A model generated the notes under the pieces. The model worked only from the letters and a program-made list of their open reading frames with translations, searched no databases and was not told the DNA's origin. Of a DNA stretch of 64,000 bases, positions 33,385 through 44,571 are shown in pieces. Each line of letters begins with the position of its first letter. Within the stretch, counting starts at the first letter, position 1. Both the position numbers and the translations under genes were made by a program. Location: contig NC_085873.1 of NCBI RefSeq assembly GCF_034702125.1, positions 44,873,472 to 44,937,471 on the forward strand, written 5' to 3'. The DNA is from Engraulis encrasicolus. Its lineage: Eukaryota; Chordata; Actinopteri; Clupeiformes; Engraulidae.

Positions 33385-34605
33385 CTGTCTCTTGTTTTGG
33401 ACAAAGTACAGAGATGGGAACAGAAAAGAAGTATTGACAGCCTCTCACTCTCCCTTTCTTCTTGGCTCTATTCCTCCCTCTCTGGTTTATGTGGAAAAAC
33501 GCAAGCTGGATCTGACAGCAGTATTGACTGAAGCAGGCTATCCAGACATGTGTCCTGCCTCGTGGAAACAAGATGAGACAAAAATCGGGAAGTGCGGTAC
33601 ACACATCTAACCTTGCTTTGAATGAAACACACACTTTTGTCCATGTACAGGAACACACATACTCCATGCGCAAGTACATCTTATGGTGGCAACCAGCAGA
33701 GAGGCCTGCTGCATAAAAGTCTAATCCTCTTTGCAAATGATAATTCAATGCCAAATAGATATTTGTGCTGCTACTTTTTGCCTGTTGCATTGTGCTCAGA
33801 CAATTTGCTAAATTGCTGTGCGGTGGAGCACTGTTGCACTTTAGTTATAGTTGTCTGGCCAACGGTCGATTCTAGAACACTGCAGGATTCCATTCCGTCA
33901 CCCTTGGATACAAGCGCCTACCAAATTCTGTGAACTTTTAAATCCTCACCTCCATAAAGTTTTTAGAGTCTTGCTGGCAAGAGCCATGAAATGCATTTTA
34001 TTGCTGCTCCACTTTGCAATGCTTAGTGCGGCATGCAAAGCAAAGGATAGAAATAGAATCTGAATAGTGTTATTTTAAAAAAAAAAAATTCTAGTGGTGG
34101 GCCGTTATCAGCGTTAACGTGCTGCGATAATGTTCGATAAAGAAAATATCGCACGTTAATCTATTCACAAAATATGTGTTTGGAGTTGGGTATGCACGTC
34201 ACCATAGCGTTTGATTGACAGAGGCTTGACTGCTCTCCAGTCGCTTCTCCTCTCCACCTGTTGCTTCAGCAGACCTACTAAATATGAACAGTGTTTGCAT
34301 GCTGAACACATTAATCTCTCTGCCGTGGTAGGTGTTGTTTGAGTGCTTCTTCATAAGTGGAACTAGAGAGACGTTATTGTTTGAGGTGAAGCGCGACATG
34401 AATGTGTGTGAGTAGCCTACCAGCCCGACATAGCCTACATTTCTTCACGCATTGCATGGAACATATAAACAACTTCCAGAAATCTTGCCGTGGGCCAGTG
34501 CTGTAGGCACAGTGGTTTTAGATATTTAGTGCCTGTTGCGCAAAGCTCCTCCCTCTCTTAAAGGAGCCGCCGCTCTTTTTAACAGTCAGTGGCAGATTTT
34601 CTTTC

Positions 34606-34648
<43 letters not shown>

Positions 34649-34650
34649 CA
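33385..34650. other. No supported gene; half of a hAT-like MITE near 34085
   Basis: Around 34093-34165 the sequence TAGTGGTGGGCCGTTATCAG with repeated GTTAACGTGC words looks like one end of a hAT-type element; the other end is not found. Remaining frames are short and overlapping. Confidence 0.4.
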
Positions 34651-34956
34651 TTAAGGGCCGTACACACACGTCGCTGCTAGTTACTCGCTCAGCGGATGAA
34701 GTCAATAGAATGTCTACGTGTTCCAGCGAGTCTCGCTGGCGAGTAGGCGAGGAGAGTACAAGCGATGCGATGTGGGCGGGTTCCGAGATAATTTTATCTT
34801 CGAGCGACGCGAGTTAAGCGAGTAACCAATTGGAATGCAGAATACAGATTATTGACAGGTGACGTTGCCCCTGTGGTGTTCTGACCACCCAACTTCTGCA
34901 CGCCATCACACTTTGGTTAAAAGTGTTGAGGAAAATACATCCAATACAGTGTACAC

Positions 34957-35285
34957 CAGTGTTTCTCAAAGTGGGGCAGAAGCCCCCCTAGGGGGGCGCG
35001 GAGGTATTGGAAGGGGGGCGCGTGAAGTCAGAAGGTTTTTCTTTTTTAATACTTTTCTGCTTTGCCATTAAGTCAACACATTCACTTTACAATCACAATA
35101 TATTCATTAATTTATTCACTAATATTTACAGAACATCATAGGCCATATACGTGTATATTAGGCTCTAATAAACTTTACGAAGGCCTATTTATTTGTATTT
35201 TCGTAACCATTTTGCTCGAGGGGGGGCGCAGACAGACACCCTTCCTCTGAAGGGGGGAATGGCAGGAAAAGTTTGAGAAACACTG
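34957..35285. mobile_element. hAT-type MITE (CAGTGTTTCTCAAA ends), nested
   Basis: Ends CAGTGTTTCTCAAAGTGGG and GTTTGAGAAACACTG. Flanks GTGTACAC and CTGTACAC differ at one base. Contains GGGGGGCGC near both ends. Confidence 0.85.
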
Positions 35286-35362
35286 CTGTACACCATCAAA
35301 GGCTCATATGCATGGTTGTGCACAGCACACAATTAAACCGTCTCTGGTTAAACAGCGTAGAC

Positions 35363-35675
35363 TGAGGGCCAAAATCAAAATCTGGAACTAAGTCGCGGGC
35401 CAAACTCAACAATTATTTTTTAAAATTGACTAAAATTGTGCATGCATACACTTCATACTCATAGTTAAATTTCACATACACTCGTTCCCATCATATTTGT
35501 CAGTTCAAATGTGTCTGCTCATCCTGTGATACAGCAAATTTCATGTTTAAGTCGTACTCTATACATTAACGGTGTTTGTGGACCAACTGTATACACATTT
35601 GAAATAATCTCGCGGGCCGAAAAAAATGGCTTTGCCGGCCTAATTTGACCCCCGGGCCTGAGTTTGACATCCCTG
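35363..35675. mobile_element. hAT-type MITE (second copy of the 2613-2971 family), left tip missing
   Basis: Right end GAGTTTGACATCCCTG. Flanked by GCGTAGAC at 35355-35362 and 35676-35683. The left end starts at TGAGGGCCAAAATC and lacks about 25 terminal bases including the CAG, yet the target duplication is intact, so the loss was precise at the junction. Confidence 0.75.
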
Positions 35676-35829
35676 GCGTAGACCTACATTTTGTTTCGTA
35701 CGGACGTTATTGGCGCGGACAGCGGGAGCCATGACAACCAGTAAACAAAATTACCCAGAACGAGTGACGAGTAGGCGAGTGAGCAACTAGCGAGTAAATA
35801 GCAGCGACGTGTGTGTACGGCCCTTTAGA

Positions 35830-36433
35830 CAGTGTTGGGCAAGTTACTTTGAAAGAGTAACTACCGGTAGTTACTAGTTACTTCTCCAAAAAAGTAACTG
35901 AGTTACTTCCTGAGTTACTCTGGTATCAAAGTAACTAGTTACCAGTAAAAGTAACTATTGCGTTACTCGCCCCCGAGCATGTTTCATAAATCACATAGAG
36001 AAGGACACCGACGCCTACTTTTTTAGGTATTCTGTCTACCAGAGCCCTGAAGGACTCAGACTCCACCATTGACAGGGTTAGCATACTCTCCACAACATAT
36101 CTGCCTATCAGAGCGTTTAGCTCTGCTTGATTTACCTTCAGGTGGGGGTGGACAAAAATCCAGTTTTTGTTGTTTAGACGGTGGTCCTTCATGGCCTTTG
36201 TTAGCTTCCCGGCTGCTGCCTTCGTCTTGGGCAACAAGTGTCGTAGACGCGTGAGCCGATGACAGGTGCTTTCTCAGGTTTGAGTTGCTCACAGAAGAGG
36301 TTGACAAATATTTTTGTCTAACACATCATTTACACTTGACATGTACATTTTTCCCTATTACCTCTACTAGCTCAAAGTAATGTCTATATTTCCATCCGGA
36401 AAAAGCCGTCTGCTTATTGTCCTCGTCCGCCAT
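35830..36433 (-). mobile_element. hAT transposase remnant with BED finger, internally deleted
   Basis: The minus strand from an ATG at 36433 reads GWKYRHYFELVEVIGKNV, a CK-stop-CV position and SNSNLRKHLSSAHA, the layout of a BED zinc finger. It continues KQQKLDFCPPP, then after a one-base shift KVNQAELNALIGRYVVE and ESESFRALVDRI, as in the N-terminal part of hAT transposases. The catalytic and dimerisation regions are missing. The frame soon meets the terminal repeat, whose end is CAGTGTTGGGCAAGTTACTT at 35830. So this is an internal-deletion derivative. Its 5' end is cut by the LINE that begins at 36452. Confidence 0.7.
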
Positions 36434-36451
36434 CTCGCAATTTGTTGTTGT

Positions 36452-38190
36452 TTAGGTTAGGTTAGGTTAGGTTTCTTTATTAGTCTCCACGAAGGAGAAA
36501 TTTGCTTTGGAGACAGGGAGGTTGCAGCATCATAAGGAACACATAGAACACATAGGACACATGACACCAACACAGAAAAACAAACAACAGTAAAACAATA
36601 GAAGAAAAACAGTGTAGGCCTACATGCTCAGAAGCACTGGATGTCCTAACCCACTGCCCCTGACCCATCCAGACCATAACCACCACCCCCCCCACACACA
36701 CACACACACACACTCAGTGCACCGCCCCCCCCCATACACACACTCACACAGCTCAGTACAAACCCCCCCCCCCCCCCACACACACACACACACACACACC
36801 GTCCTACAACCAACCACACCTTCACCCTGCAATAAATAACTAGGTTACATCCATTCCATAGTTTACATTAAAAAATAAATAAATAAAGATAAATAGTAAA
36901 CACAGGGATACATTCATGTTTACATATCCCCCTCCCAGCTTTTACCCTAGTTTCCATCCCCACCAACACTAGCTACAGAGGTCCATTTTGTCCCACTCAA
37001 TCTCTCTTATTCCCTGTTTATTCAGTAGCTTGATTGAATGGGGTATAAAGGAATTTTTAAAACGATTATATTTGCACCAAGGGAGTCTGAGCCTCCTCCC
37101 AGAGTTCAGAAAGAAGTATTCTCCATTTAGTGCATGATCACCATCCGCTACAATGGCATTCGCCTGACTGATAGTGGCCTGCTCAAAGAGCTCCTGCGGG
37201 TTAAGGGGGGGCATTACCCCCATAATCTTACCTGCATTTTTAATAAGTCTTGAGATTTCTGCCCTGTGTTTAACTGTGAGATTGCCAAACCAGCTGGTAA
37301 TCCCATAACGGAGAACAGACTCTATTGTGGCTCTATAGAAGATTAACATTATGTTTTTACACACTCCAAAGACTCTGAGTCTGCGCAAAAAATGGAGACG
37401 CTGGTGTATCCTGGAACAGACATTGGTGACCTGGGTGTGCCAGCTAAGGTCGCTATCTATATGTACACCCAGGTACTTAAAAGTTTTAACCTGTTCAATG
37501 GCCTGGCCATGCACTGCCACTGCACCCTGGCCACAGAGGGATTTGGGGTCTACCACCATCTCTACTGTTTTTTTAGTATTGATGTGTAGTAAGTGTGAAT
37601 CACACCAGTCAACAAATGTATCTATAGCTGTTTGGTGGCTGTTTACCTTATCATTATCATTTTTAGAGAGCAGGCTAAGAATAACAGTATCGTCCGAGAA
37701 TTTAATAATGTACTGATTTGGCCCTGAACTGACACAATCATTCGTATACAAAGTGAACAAAAATGGTGAGCTGACGCAACCTTGGGGCGCGCCAATACTG
37801 CAACACGTTGTATCCGACAAAGTAGTATTGAACTTGACCCGTTGTGGCCTATTTGATAAAAAAGAATAATACCACTTAATTAAAAACAAATTTACATTCA
37901 GCTGAATTAATTTTTCAAGGAGAATGTGTGGCTGTATTAAATTAAAAGCAGAGCTGAAATCAATAAAAAGAAGTCTGGCGTAACCTGCAGGATTCTCTAG
38001 GTGTTTAAGCACTAGATGCATTATGGTTGCAATGGCATCTCCTGTGCTGCGGTTCTCAGTGTAAGCGAACTGGTACTTATCAAGAGCAGGTTGAACACTC
38101 GTGCGCAGTTTCCCAACCATTATCTTCTCGAAACATTTAAAAACATTAGAGGTTATGGCCACGGGCCGATAGTCATTATCACAGTAAATT
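36452..38190 (-). mobile_element. CR1/Rex1-like LINE, 5' truncated, long open reverse transcriptase
   Basis: A 397-codon frame on the minus strand (38162-36969) has no stop. It has reverse transcriptase motifs in order: YQFAYTENRSTGDAI, LLFIDFSSAFNLI, GAPQGCVSSPFLFTLY, then IKFSDDTVILSL (the catalytic pair DD kept; the usual YADD or FADD is FSDD), then KTFKYLGVHI and the thumb region. Upstream DYRPV codons extend it to about 38190, where it is truncated, so endonuclease is missing. The 3' UTR ends with AATAAAG and a (CCTAA)n tail at 36455-36474. It is probably among the younger insertions because the frame is uninterrupted. Confidence 0.8.
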
Positions 38191-38915
38191 AAACTCGCAT
38201 GGTGATGCGGTGCTGTCTATATAGTATGCTACATGGATCCATTGACTTTCACTAGCTTAGCGACATATTCCCTATTTTAACTTGTCTTAAAGCAAGACAA
38301 CGCTTAACTTGAAAAATAAGACACTTTACCACCTTTATAAACCCCGGCCAACGATTTTAACTGTATTAAGCCCCAAAATAGTGGCATACCCCTTTAAGCT
38401 ACATGATAAATGTAGGCCTACACCCAGCGAATCCATTTCTCCTCACAGAGATAGCGGTTGATCATTTGTTAACATATATGCCAAGAGGGATTTAGCATTT
38501 CCAGGTTGCATAGCGTTGTTTGAATGTTAGGCTATTTGATGATCCGACTTATCGCTCTCCCTCTCCAGAGCAGTCACACAGGTAGACGCCGACATGCATC
38601 TCTCTCTCCCTCCCTCCCTTGCGCGCTCTCTCCCCCTCTCCCCATCTTCATGCAAGAATGTTTCAATGATTAATAAAAAGCCTTTTGACTAGACATGGAG
38701 GCATACCCGAATGACGACTGTTATGACTACACGCGCTGTTTGGCTGGCAGTCGATGTGAGCGCATTTCATTGATTCGAGTATACTACCATGGAAATTTCC
38801 ACATCGTTAAAACAACTACTAGGCTAATATTTCACACTGGATCCATTCATTCATTCATTCATTCATTCATTTATCCACTTACTGAAAAAAGCTCGCCGCA
38901 ATATAGACATTCGGC
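38191..38915. other. No gene seen; old repeat pieces
   Basis: 38200-38400 resembles a dispersed fish repeat (TATAAACCCCGGCCAACG, AAAATAGTGGCATACCCC). (ATTC)n at 38846-38872. A CT-rich patch at 38598-38640. Confidence 0.45.
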
Positions 38916-38916
38916 A

Positions 38917-39849
38917 TCGTCATTTGATTTCGCCTTTCCCTTCTGATGTCCTCCTTTGCCTCTTTTGCCTCTTGTCACCCTGGCCTGGAGCATCCTCATG
39001 GTATGGGGATGAGGTCAGAACAGCTGATGTCTCGGGCTTCCTCTTCGCTCGGACGGGCTGAGGAGAGATCCATTTTAGGATGGCTGCAACTTGTGGGGAC
39101 CCTGTAAACAGCAATACAAAACATTACTATTTTGGGTAGAAATACAGTAATTGTAAGTTGTTGCTTTTAAGTTGTTTGTCTTACCAGGTTGAGGACAGTG
39201 AGATGGGGGTGATGGTGTGGTGTCCTGGTCACTGGGGCCTGGTGGTGGTGGTGTGGTGTCCTGGTCACTGGGGCCTGGGAGCTCCTCAAAACCCTCATCC
39301 TTGAAGAGGAGCCTGTTGACAGGCCATATACCACATGCCCTTAACCCACTCTGGGCCTTCCTCATACAGGCAGCGACTGTGTACGCCTGGTTGAATAGGC
39401 CACACATTTGGTAAACACTGATGCGTTGACCTGGGTGACAGGACATCCAGCTGTCGGCTGCTGTATTGTATGCACACTTCAGGGCCCTGAAAAAGGTGCG
39501 GTCCAGCGGCTGGATTTTGTGACTGCAGTGGGGTGGGATGGTTATCATTACCACTCCACGCTCTCTTGCCACCTTATGGGAGTGGTGCCCATCCAAAATC
39601 AGCAGGTGAGGTCTGTCCTTGGTGCAGCCTACGGTGTCACAAAAGTGATTGAGCCACTGGACAAAGAGGTTGCTGTCTATCCAGCCTGAATCCGACACCG
39701 CCCCAATTGATCCAGCTGGGGCACCATTGAGGAGGGAGTCATTCATCCTCTTCCGAGGAAACACCAACATTGGGGGGATGAATTGGCCAGTGGCGCTCAC
39801 AGCGCAGACTACGGTCACGGTAAACCCCCTCTCTGCACTGGTTACTTTG
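38917..39849 (-). pseudogene. Pogo-type transposase, C-terminal half (DDE domain) and last exon
   Basis: The minus strand continues the frame of 40251-40852. It reads VVCAVSATGQFIPPMLVFPR, then LLILDGHHSH (second catalytic Asp), PPHCSHKIQPLDRTFF (third Asp) and a C-terminal GLRACGIWPVNRLLF, then a Pro/Thr repeat with SDQDTT twice. A GTAAGA donor at 39180-39184 and TTTACAG acceptor bound an 83-bp intron (39102-39184). The last exon (39101-38917) is basic and Ser/Thr-rich (PVRAKRKPETSAVLTSSP, KRQKRQRR) and ends at a TGA. All three catalytic Asp are present, as in pogo/Tigger DDD transposases. The gene is broken only by the MITE at 39850-40242. Confidence 0.75.
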
Positions 39850-40242
39850 TAGAGATGGGATTTATGGCTCTTTTTCGAGATCCGGATCTTAGTGGCTCGT
39901 TCCTTTCAAAGAGCCGTTCAAAAAACTGGCTCTTTTGGCTCTTTTTTTGAATTATTTGTTCAGTGTTAAAAATGTAATATTTTGACTCCTCCTCAAGGTA
40001 ATGTTGTCCAAACAACAACTGATTATTCTCCTGCTTCTAAAGACCGTTTTTGCCTCTCTTTGAGGCAAACAATTGTGTTTTTTTCCCAAATTTAATTACT
40101 CTGGTCGAGGTCACGTGCTTAAAATGAATGAAAAATGAACGAAATAACGGTCGAGTGGCTCCCCCAGCTGTGACCCGGTTCCCATCGTTCACTTCAGAGA
40201 GCCGTTCAAAAGAACGGATCGTTCATGAACGACACACCTCTA
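39850..40242 (+). mobile_element. hAT-type MITE (TAGAGATGGG family), copy C, inside the pogo-type gene
   Basis: Starts TAGAGATGGG and ends GACACACCTCTA. Flanked by TTACTTTG at 39842-39849 and 40243-40250. Its 393 bp are collinear with copies A and B at 12 kb, apart from the nested element there. It is inserted in a codon of the transposase just downstream of VGKV. Confidence 0.9.
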
Positions 40243-40250
40243 TTACTTTG

Positions 40251-40852
40251 CCCACAAGCCTCTTGCCCTTCGTAGCCACGACGTTGTTCGGCTTCTGGAC
40301 ATTTTGTATACCAGTTTCGTCTACATTCCACAGACAGCAAGGCTCCAGCGCCAGCTTCCCGATCTCCTCCTCCAGTAGGTTGAAAAATTGCTCTACCCTG
40401 GCCCTACTAAACCCTGTCATTCTTGACAAGCTGGTGGCCTGAGGTGTTCGCATAGATAGGCTATGCCGCCTCATATAATTGAGGAGCCAGTCTTTCCCTG
40501 CCATCTTGTTGGTGATGTTAAATGGGTGGGTGACATTTAGGGCTTCAGCCAGATCAAATGCCAGCCTCCTCAAATCTTTAGCGGTGAGTCCAAACAATGC
40601 CCTCTCCATCCTCTGGACGTGCTGGGTGAGCTGATTCTCAAACGCAGGGCTGAATACCGCTTGTCGCCCCATTCGAGCAGACCCAGGCCTCAATACTTTC
40701 TTGTGCCTGTGCCGTCTCAGTGTTTTGGCTGGTACACCGAAGCGCCGTGCTGCCTCCTTCACTGCCATGCCCTCCTCAATTAACGTTAAAGAATCTTTTA
40801 AAGCTTGTTCCCCATAAGGACAGCAGTTGCTGCTTCGCTTGTATGTTCTCAT
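40251..40852 (-). pseudogene. Pogo-type transposase, N-terminal half (HTH and first catalytic Asp)
   Basis: From an ATG at 40852. Residues 15-50 form a psq-type helix-turn-helix (ALKDSLTLIEEGMAVKEAARRFG, then PAKTLRRHRHKK). Then comes a CENP-B-type DNA-binding region (FENQLTQHVQRMERALFGLT, AGKDWLLNYMRRH). The start of the catalytic domain follows (LWNVDETGIQNVQKP), where D is the first catalytic residue. It ends at VGKV, where the target duplication of the MITE begins. The frame after the MITE is the same, and no other stops or shifts are seen, so the gene was probably intact before the insertion. The transposon's own terminal repeats were not found. Confidence 0.75.
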
Positions 40853-41790
40853 CTATATCAAACAGAAAAAAGAGACTGTAAGGATGCTTGTGTCACAACA
40901 GAATAAAGCTTAATGGAATCCACTATAAAAGTTTTCAAACACAAAAAACAACAATAATTTATTAAAATAGATCATATAAGTAGGCTAAATATAATGTGCA
41001 AAGTATAGGGCCTAGGCTACATTGAGTTTAAAAAACAATACATTAAATAACAATGTAATAAATACATTACTTAAATAATTTAATAAGCATACTGCAATAT
41101 TTCAAGGAGGAATCTTAACCTGTAGGCTACCTGGGCTATCTGTAACCATTGTATTGTTCTAGCTAGCTACAATCAAGACTAATCTGAGGTAAAAAAAAAA
41201 AAAAATCATATTACATTTTTTTATTATTGATTTACTCAACCAGATTAGTTATATTCAATAATCACAATGTAGGCACATCTGCCATTCATAAAAGGCAGCA
41301 TTTATAAGCAAACGAAACGATGCCCCCTGGGGGCGATTTGCCCCTCAGTGGAGGTGTGGAGTATAATTTCACAAAAAATTGCTTTACTTTGAAAATATCA
41401 CGTATTTTTTCATAATTTTGGTGTGTTTTTAACCTACTGGCTTGTCTACTTGCAAAACATACAAAATTTTGATTCAAGACGAATTAACAACCTTCTAAAT
41501 GCTTATTTACTGATATCAGAAACTTATATAACTTACCATGTATTTTTACTTTTGTTCACTGCGTCGCTAAAATGCTATCCACAGTGGATGTTTGTTTATC
41601 CCCGTTGTCAGGACGATCTATAGCAACAATGAAAATGAAAATTTGCGCCATCTGGGGGTCAAAAGGGGAAAAACAGGCAGGGGGCCTTTTGCCCCATGGG
41701 GGCGTATTGCCCCTCTGTACTCTACAGTTCCAATGTGCTCCTCATGTTCGCGATCATAATATGAAAAGAAAGACAAATAACTTCAACAAG
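40853..41790. other. No gene seen; two GCCCC/GGGGC palindromic patches
   Basis: ATGCCCCCTGGGGGCGATTTG at 41321-41341 and TTTGCCCCATGGGGGCGTATTG at 41689-41710 are related direct repeats about 370 bases apart, each followed by CCCCTC. They may be ends of an old element. The rest is AT-rich. Confidence 0.4.
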
Positions 41791-41997
41791 CAGTGTTGCC
41801 AGATGGAAAATGCTGAATTATCGTACCAAAAACCTCAAAATTATCATACAAGACCCAAATTGTTGTTTCAAGGCATCTAAACGAACTGAATGACAACTCT
41901 GAAATTATCATACATCATGTTTTGTTGATCTTACAGTGGACAAAATGGACAAAATTATGGTACAAATACAATAATTTTAGTACATCTGGCAACACTG
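41791..41997. mobile_element. CAGTGTTGCCA-family hAT MITE
   Basis: Ends CAGTGTTGCCAGATG and CATCTGGCAACACTG are perfect inverted repeats. Flanks TCAACAAG and TCCACAAC share six of eight bases. Interior differs from the GGGCGG type (AT-rich, repeated ATTATCATAC). Confidence 0.75.
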
Positions 41998-42508
41998 TCC
42001 ACAACTCCTTTCCTCCTTTATTCACCTTCATTAGTCTGTGTGGGTGTGTTGTGTGTTGATTTGAATTCACTTTTACTAGGGAAAGTGTGGTCAACTCCGA
42101 AATGTTTCTTACAAGGTCTTTGGGTGTGAGCAAACAGCAAAGTTCATATATAGTAAAAAAGCCGCACTCCCAGATCAGTTTCTTGCAGTTTTAATACTGG
42201 GTTAGCATGGCAGACAGACAGACGTTTCGGCCTAAGCCTTATGCTTTTTAACTATTGATTGAATTCACTCACTCTAGACTTTCAATTAGAGGTCAATATG
42301 GCGCTGTCTGGTAGGGCTGCCAAGGACAGCTGCTGAGGAGTGTCTGGAAAACTCCATCAGATGAGAGAAACTGGGCCAGGTCGGCTCCATTATGGCTCAA
42401 GATTAAAATCAACTTCAGGATGCCACCGTTGATTCCCTATAAACACAAAGGAATCCACATACTCAAGTGACAGCACATATTAACACGCAGTGATGTGAGG
42501 CGCCTACA

Positions 42509-42545
<37 letters not shown>

Positions 42546-42940
42546 AAGTGTGAAGTACATACAGTACTCACAAGCAATGCATTTGTCAGCTAACTGAAAA
42601 CACACACACACGTTTGGTGTCAGGTTGATGTTATTTCTCAGGGGTTACCAGGACAACAAGGGAAATGTGGAGCTGAGGCTTTTGAGTTCAGAACACTGGC
42701 AAAGGCGCTGATTGAGTGTGTGTGATTCACGGATAGAGGGGCTCTGTGTGTGCGTTTGAGCTATTGCAGTGGGCCCCTAAATTACCCCATATAGTCCACC
42801 CTATAAATAAACAATAATGTTCAATCAGAGACCAGCCTTCAGAGAGAGAGCGCGATACAGAGAGCAATCACAACACGGCACAAAGCCCTAGTCCCAAATC
42901 AATTCCATCGCCAATCTACGGCCTTCAGTCCCTTGTCTAC
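41998..42940. other. No gene seen
   Basis: (CT)n(CA)n microsatellite at 42507-42543 and a purine run near 42841-42860. GACGTTTCGGCCTAAGCCTT at 42221 resembles a dispersed repeat. No frames of interest. Confidence 0.5.
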
Positions 42941-42944
42941 CTAA

Positions 42945-43473
42945 AGCCGGGCATAGACTGTGCGATATTTTCATTCGTGGGTCTTAAGCTTCTGCTCACA
43001 CGGCACGATGGAATTTCACTGTTTAAAAGTTCACAGCTCACGACTCGCGTCCTCACACTATACGAGCCGACAGTCGGATGCGAGCCAAATGCTTCCACTG
43101 CGCGACGCGACAGACATGTTTCCCCGGTATGCAGAGGAGGGAACATGCGCACCTGAGGTGGAGATGAGGTCGCACTCAACAGCGAATCGCACGGCCCTAT
43201 TCATTTGTGCATGTGAAGTGTCAAATCGGGTCGTAGCACTGCTTTAACTGTGCGATTTACGCACGAGCCACGACCAGAATTTCAAACCGTTTTGATTTTC
43301 TTGCGACCTTGCGATTGCACGATCGTGAGGCGAAATCGCTTGTCGTTACCCCATGTAAACTGCACGATGCAGACTCACGATTGGACCTGCGATTGAGCAA
43401 GAAATCGGCCCGACTCTCAAAAAGTTGTGCGAGTGCCAAATCGGGGCAAAAGTCGCACAGTGTAAGCCCAGCT
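42945..43473. mobile_element. Harbinger-type MITE, copy 1
   Basis: Starts AGCCGGGCATAGACTGTGCG and ends CGCACAGTGTAAGCCCAGCT. Flanked by TAA (left) and TTA (right). Dense in TGCGA/TCGCA words. A second copy with TAA on both sides is at 53928-54705. Confidence 0.7.
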
Positions 43474-43699
43474 TTACTCATCAGTCCATCTACCAATGTA
43501 TGTATCCATCACTTCTTCCATCAATCCGTCCATCTATTCATTCATCCCTCTATGCTTTCATCCATCTTCAGCTTGCTCCCCTCAGCTCCCCTTGTCTCAT
43601 CTGCACTTTAACTTAAAACCCAACACCAGCCTCACCTCAGACCTTTTTCCTTTTAGCACTAATGTAATATAAACCCAGCCCCAAACACCTACAGTCCAC

Positions 43700-44560
43700 A
43701 TTCTCAGCCTCCAGCAGTGTTGCCAGTGTTGCGACTTTTTGCCGTCCCTAGCTAATAAAAACCTCATCTAGCCACTTAAACAGAATTACATTTTGTTACA
43801 CGTTTATATTTACCTAAATTACACATACTCAAATTTTGAGTAAAGTGAGAAAGTTGTTTTGTCAAAATCATATGTAACAGGTGCATGTTGTAATTGAAAA
43901 CAGATGCCCGTGTGGCCGAGGGCGGAGCCCCTCCGGTTCGTATAAATTGCCTACTATGTTGGCTGCTAGCCAGGTGTGGCTAACCTCGGTACAGGTTGGC
44001 GCTTGGGGAAGCCCTATACGCTGGGGTGCAGTAGGTGATGTTGGCGTGTTGGGTTTTGGACCCATACTGGAGCGCAGCTGAAATGTGGACGCCAGGTTGC
44101 CGCATGTAGCCTAACCGGCTTGAAGGTAAGCCCTTCTGCACTGTGCACCTGGCGATAGCCAATTATGTTTGTACTGTGGCTAACGTGATGTCGCTTCACT
44201 GCAGCATTGCATGGTCGGAACCAGAAGCGAGGGTCAACCGTAGGCTTCCAGGCTCGGTCCGGTGCTTCCCAGTTGCAACTTAAGGTAATTTCTAATTTAC
44301 CGTCACTCTGTGCCTGTGGCTTTCACGCCACACCTTGCACATTGATAATGGCATTTCCCTGGCATTAACCCAGTCTGTCTTGTGCTTTCTAGGTTGAGCA
44401 CATATTGTCAATGGGCTGGGGTGGGGGGACGCCGCCGTCTTTTCCCGGTGTTTGTGTTTGTTATTTTCCCTTTTACCACCACGAGCTCTCTTAGTTGTGG
44501 CAGGTTGCTGTTCTTTGCGCAGGTGCGCGACGCCTTCGTCTTTCAGCCATACGGTCTCAC
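43700..44560. other. No supported gene; partial CAGTGTTGCC element at 43717
   Basis: 43717-43795 contains one end of the GCGACTTTT/CCTCAT family of MITE (compare 53541-53904). 43900-44390 has GC-richer sequence with several donor- and acceptor-like sites (GAAG/GTAAGC near 44124, TTCTAG/GTTGAG near 44391) but no coding frame that I trust; a non-coding transcript is possible. Confidence 0.35.
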
Positions 44561-44571
44561 ACGGTCAGCTC

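Larger units (their letters stand above)
34654..35824. mobile_element. Harbinger-type MITE (TTA target site) carrying two nested hAT MITEs
   Basis: The left end AGGGCCGTACACACACGTCG is repeated inverted at the right end (to 35824). The next bases also pair (GCTGCTAGTTACTCGCT versus GCTGCTATTTACTCGCT). Flanked by TTA at 34651-34653 and 35825-35827, as expected for PIF/Harbinger. Interior is rich in GCGAG/CTCGC words. Confidence 0.8.

Noticed and set aside
33149..33531. Arg/Glu- and Ser/Leu-rich frames
   Set aside because: Translations of the (CT)n microsatellite.
42960..43611. Paired frames on + and - in the Harbinger-type MITE, repeated at 54.2-54.7 kb
   Set aside because: Both copies of the MITE yield the same frames on both strands; this is a repeat effect.
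43868..44199. Overlapping 60-66 codon frames on both strands near 44 kb
   Set aside because: No family resemblance; GC-richer non-coding sequence with only suggestive splice sites.
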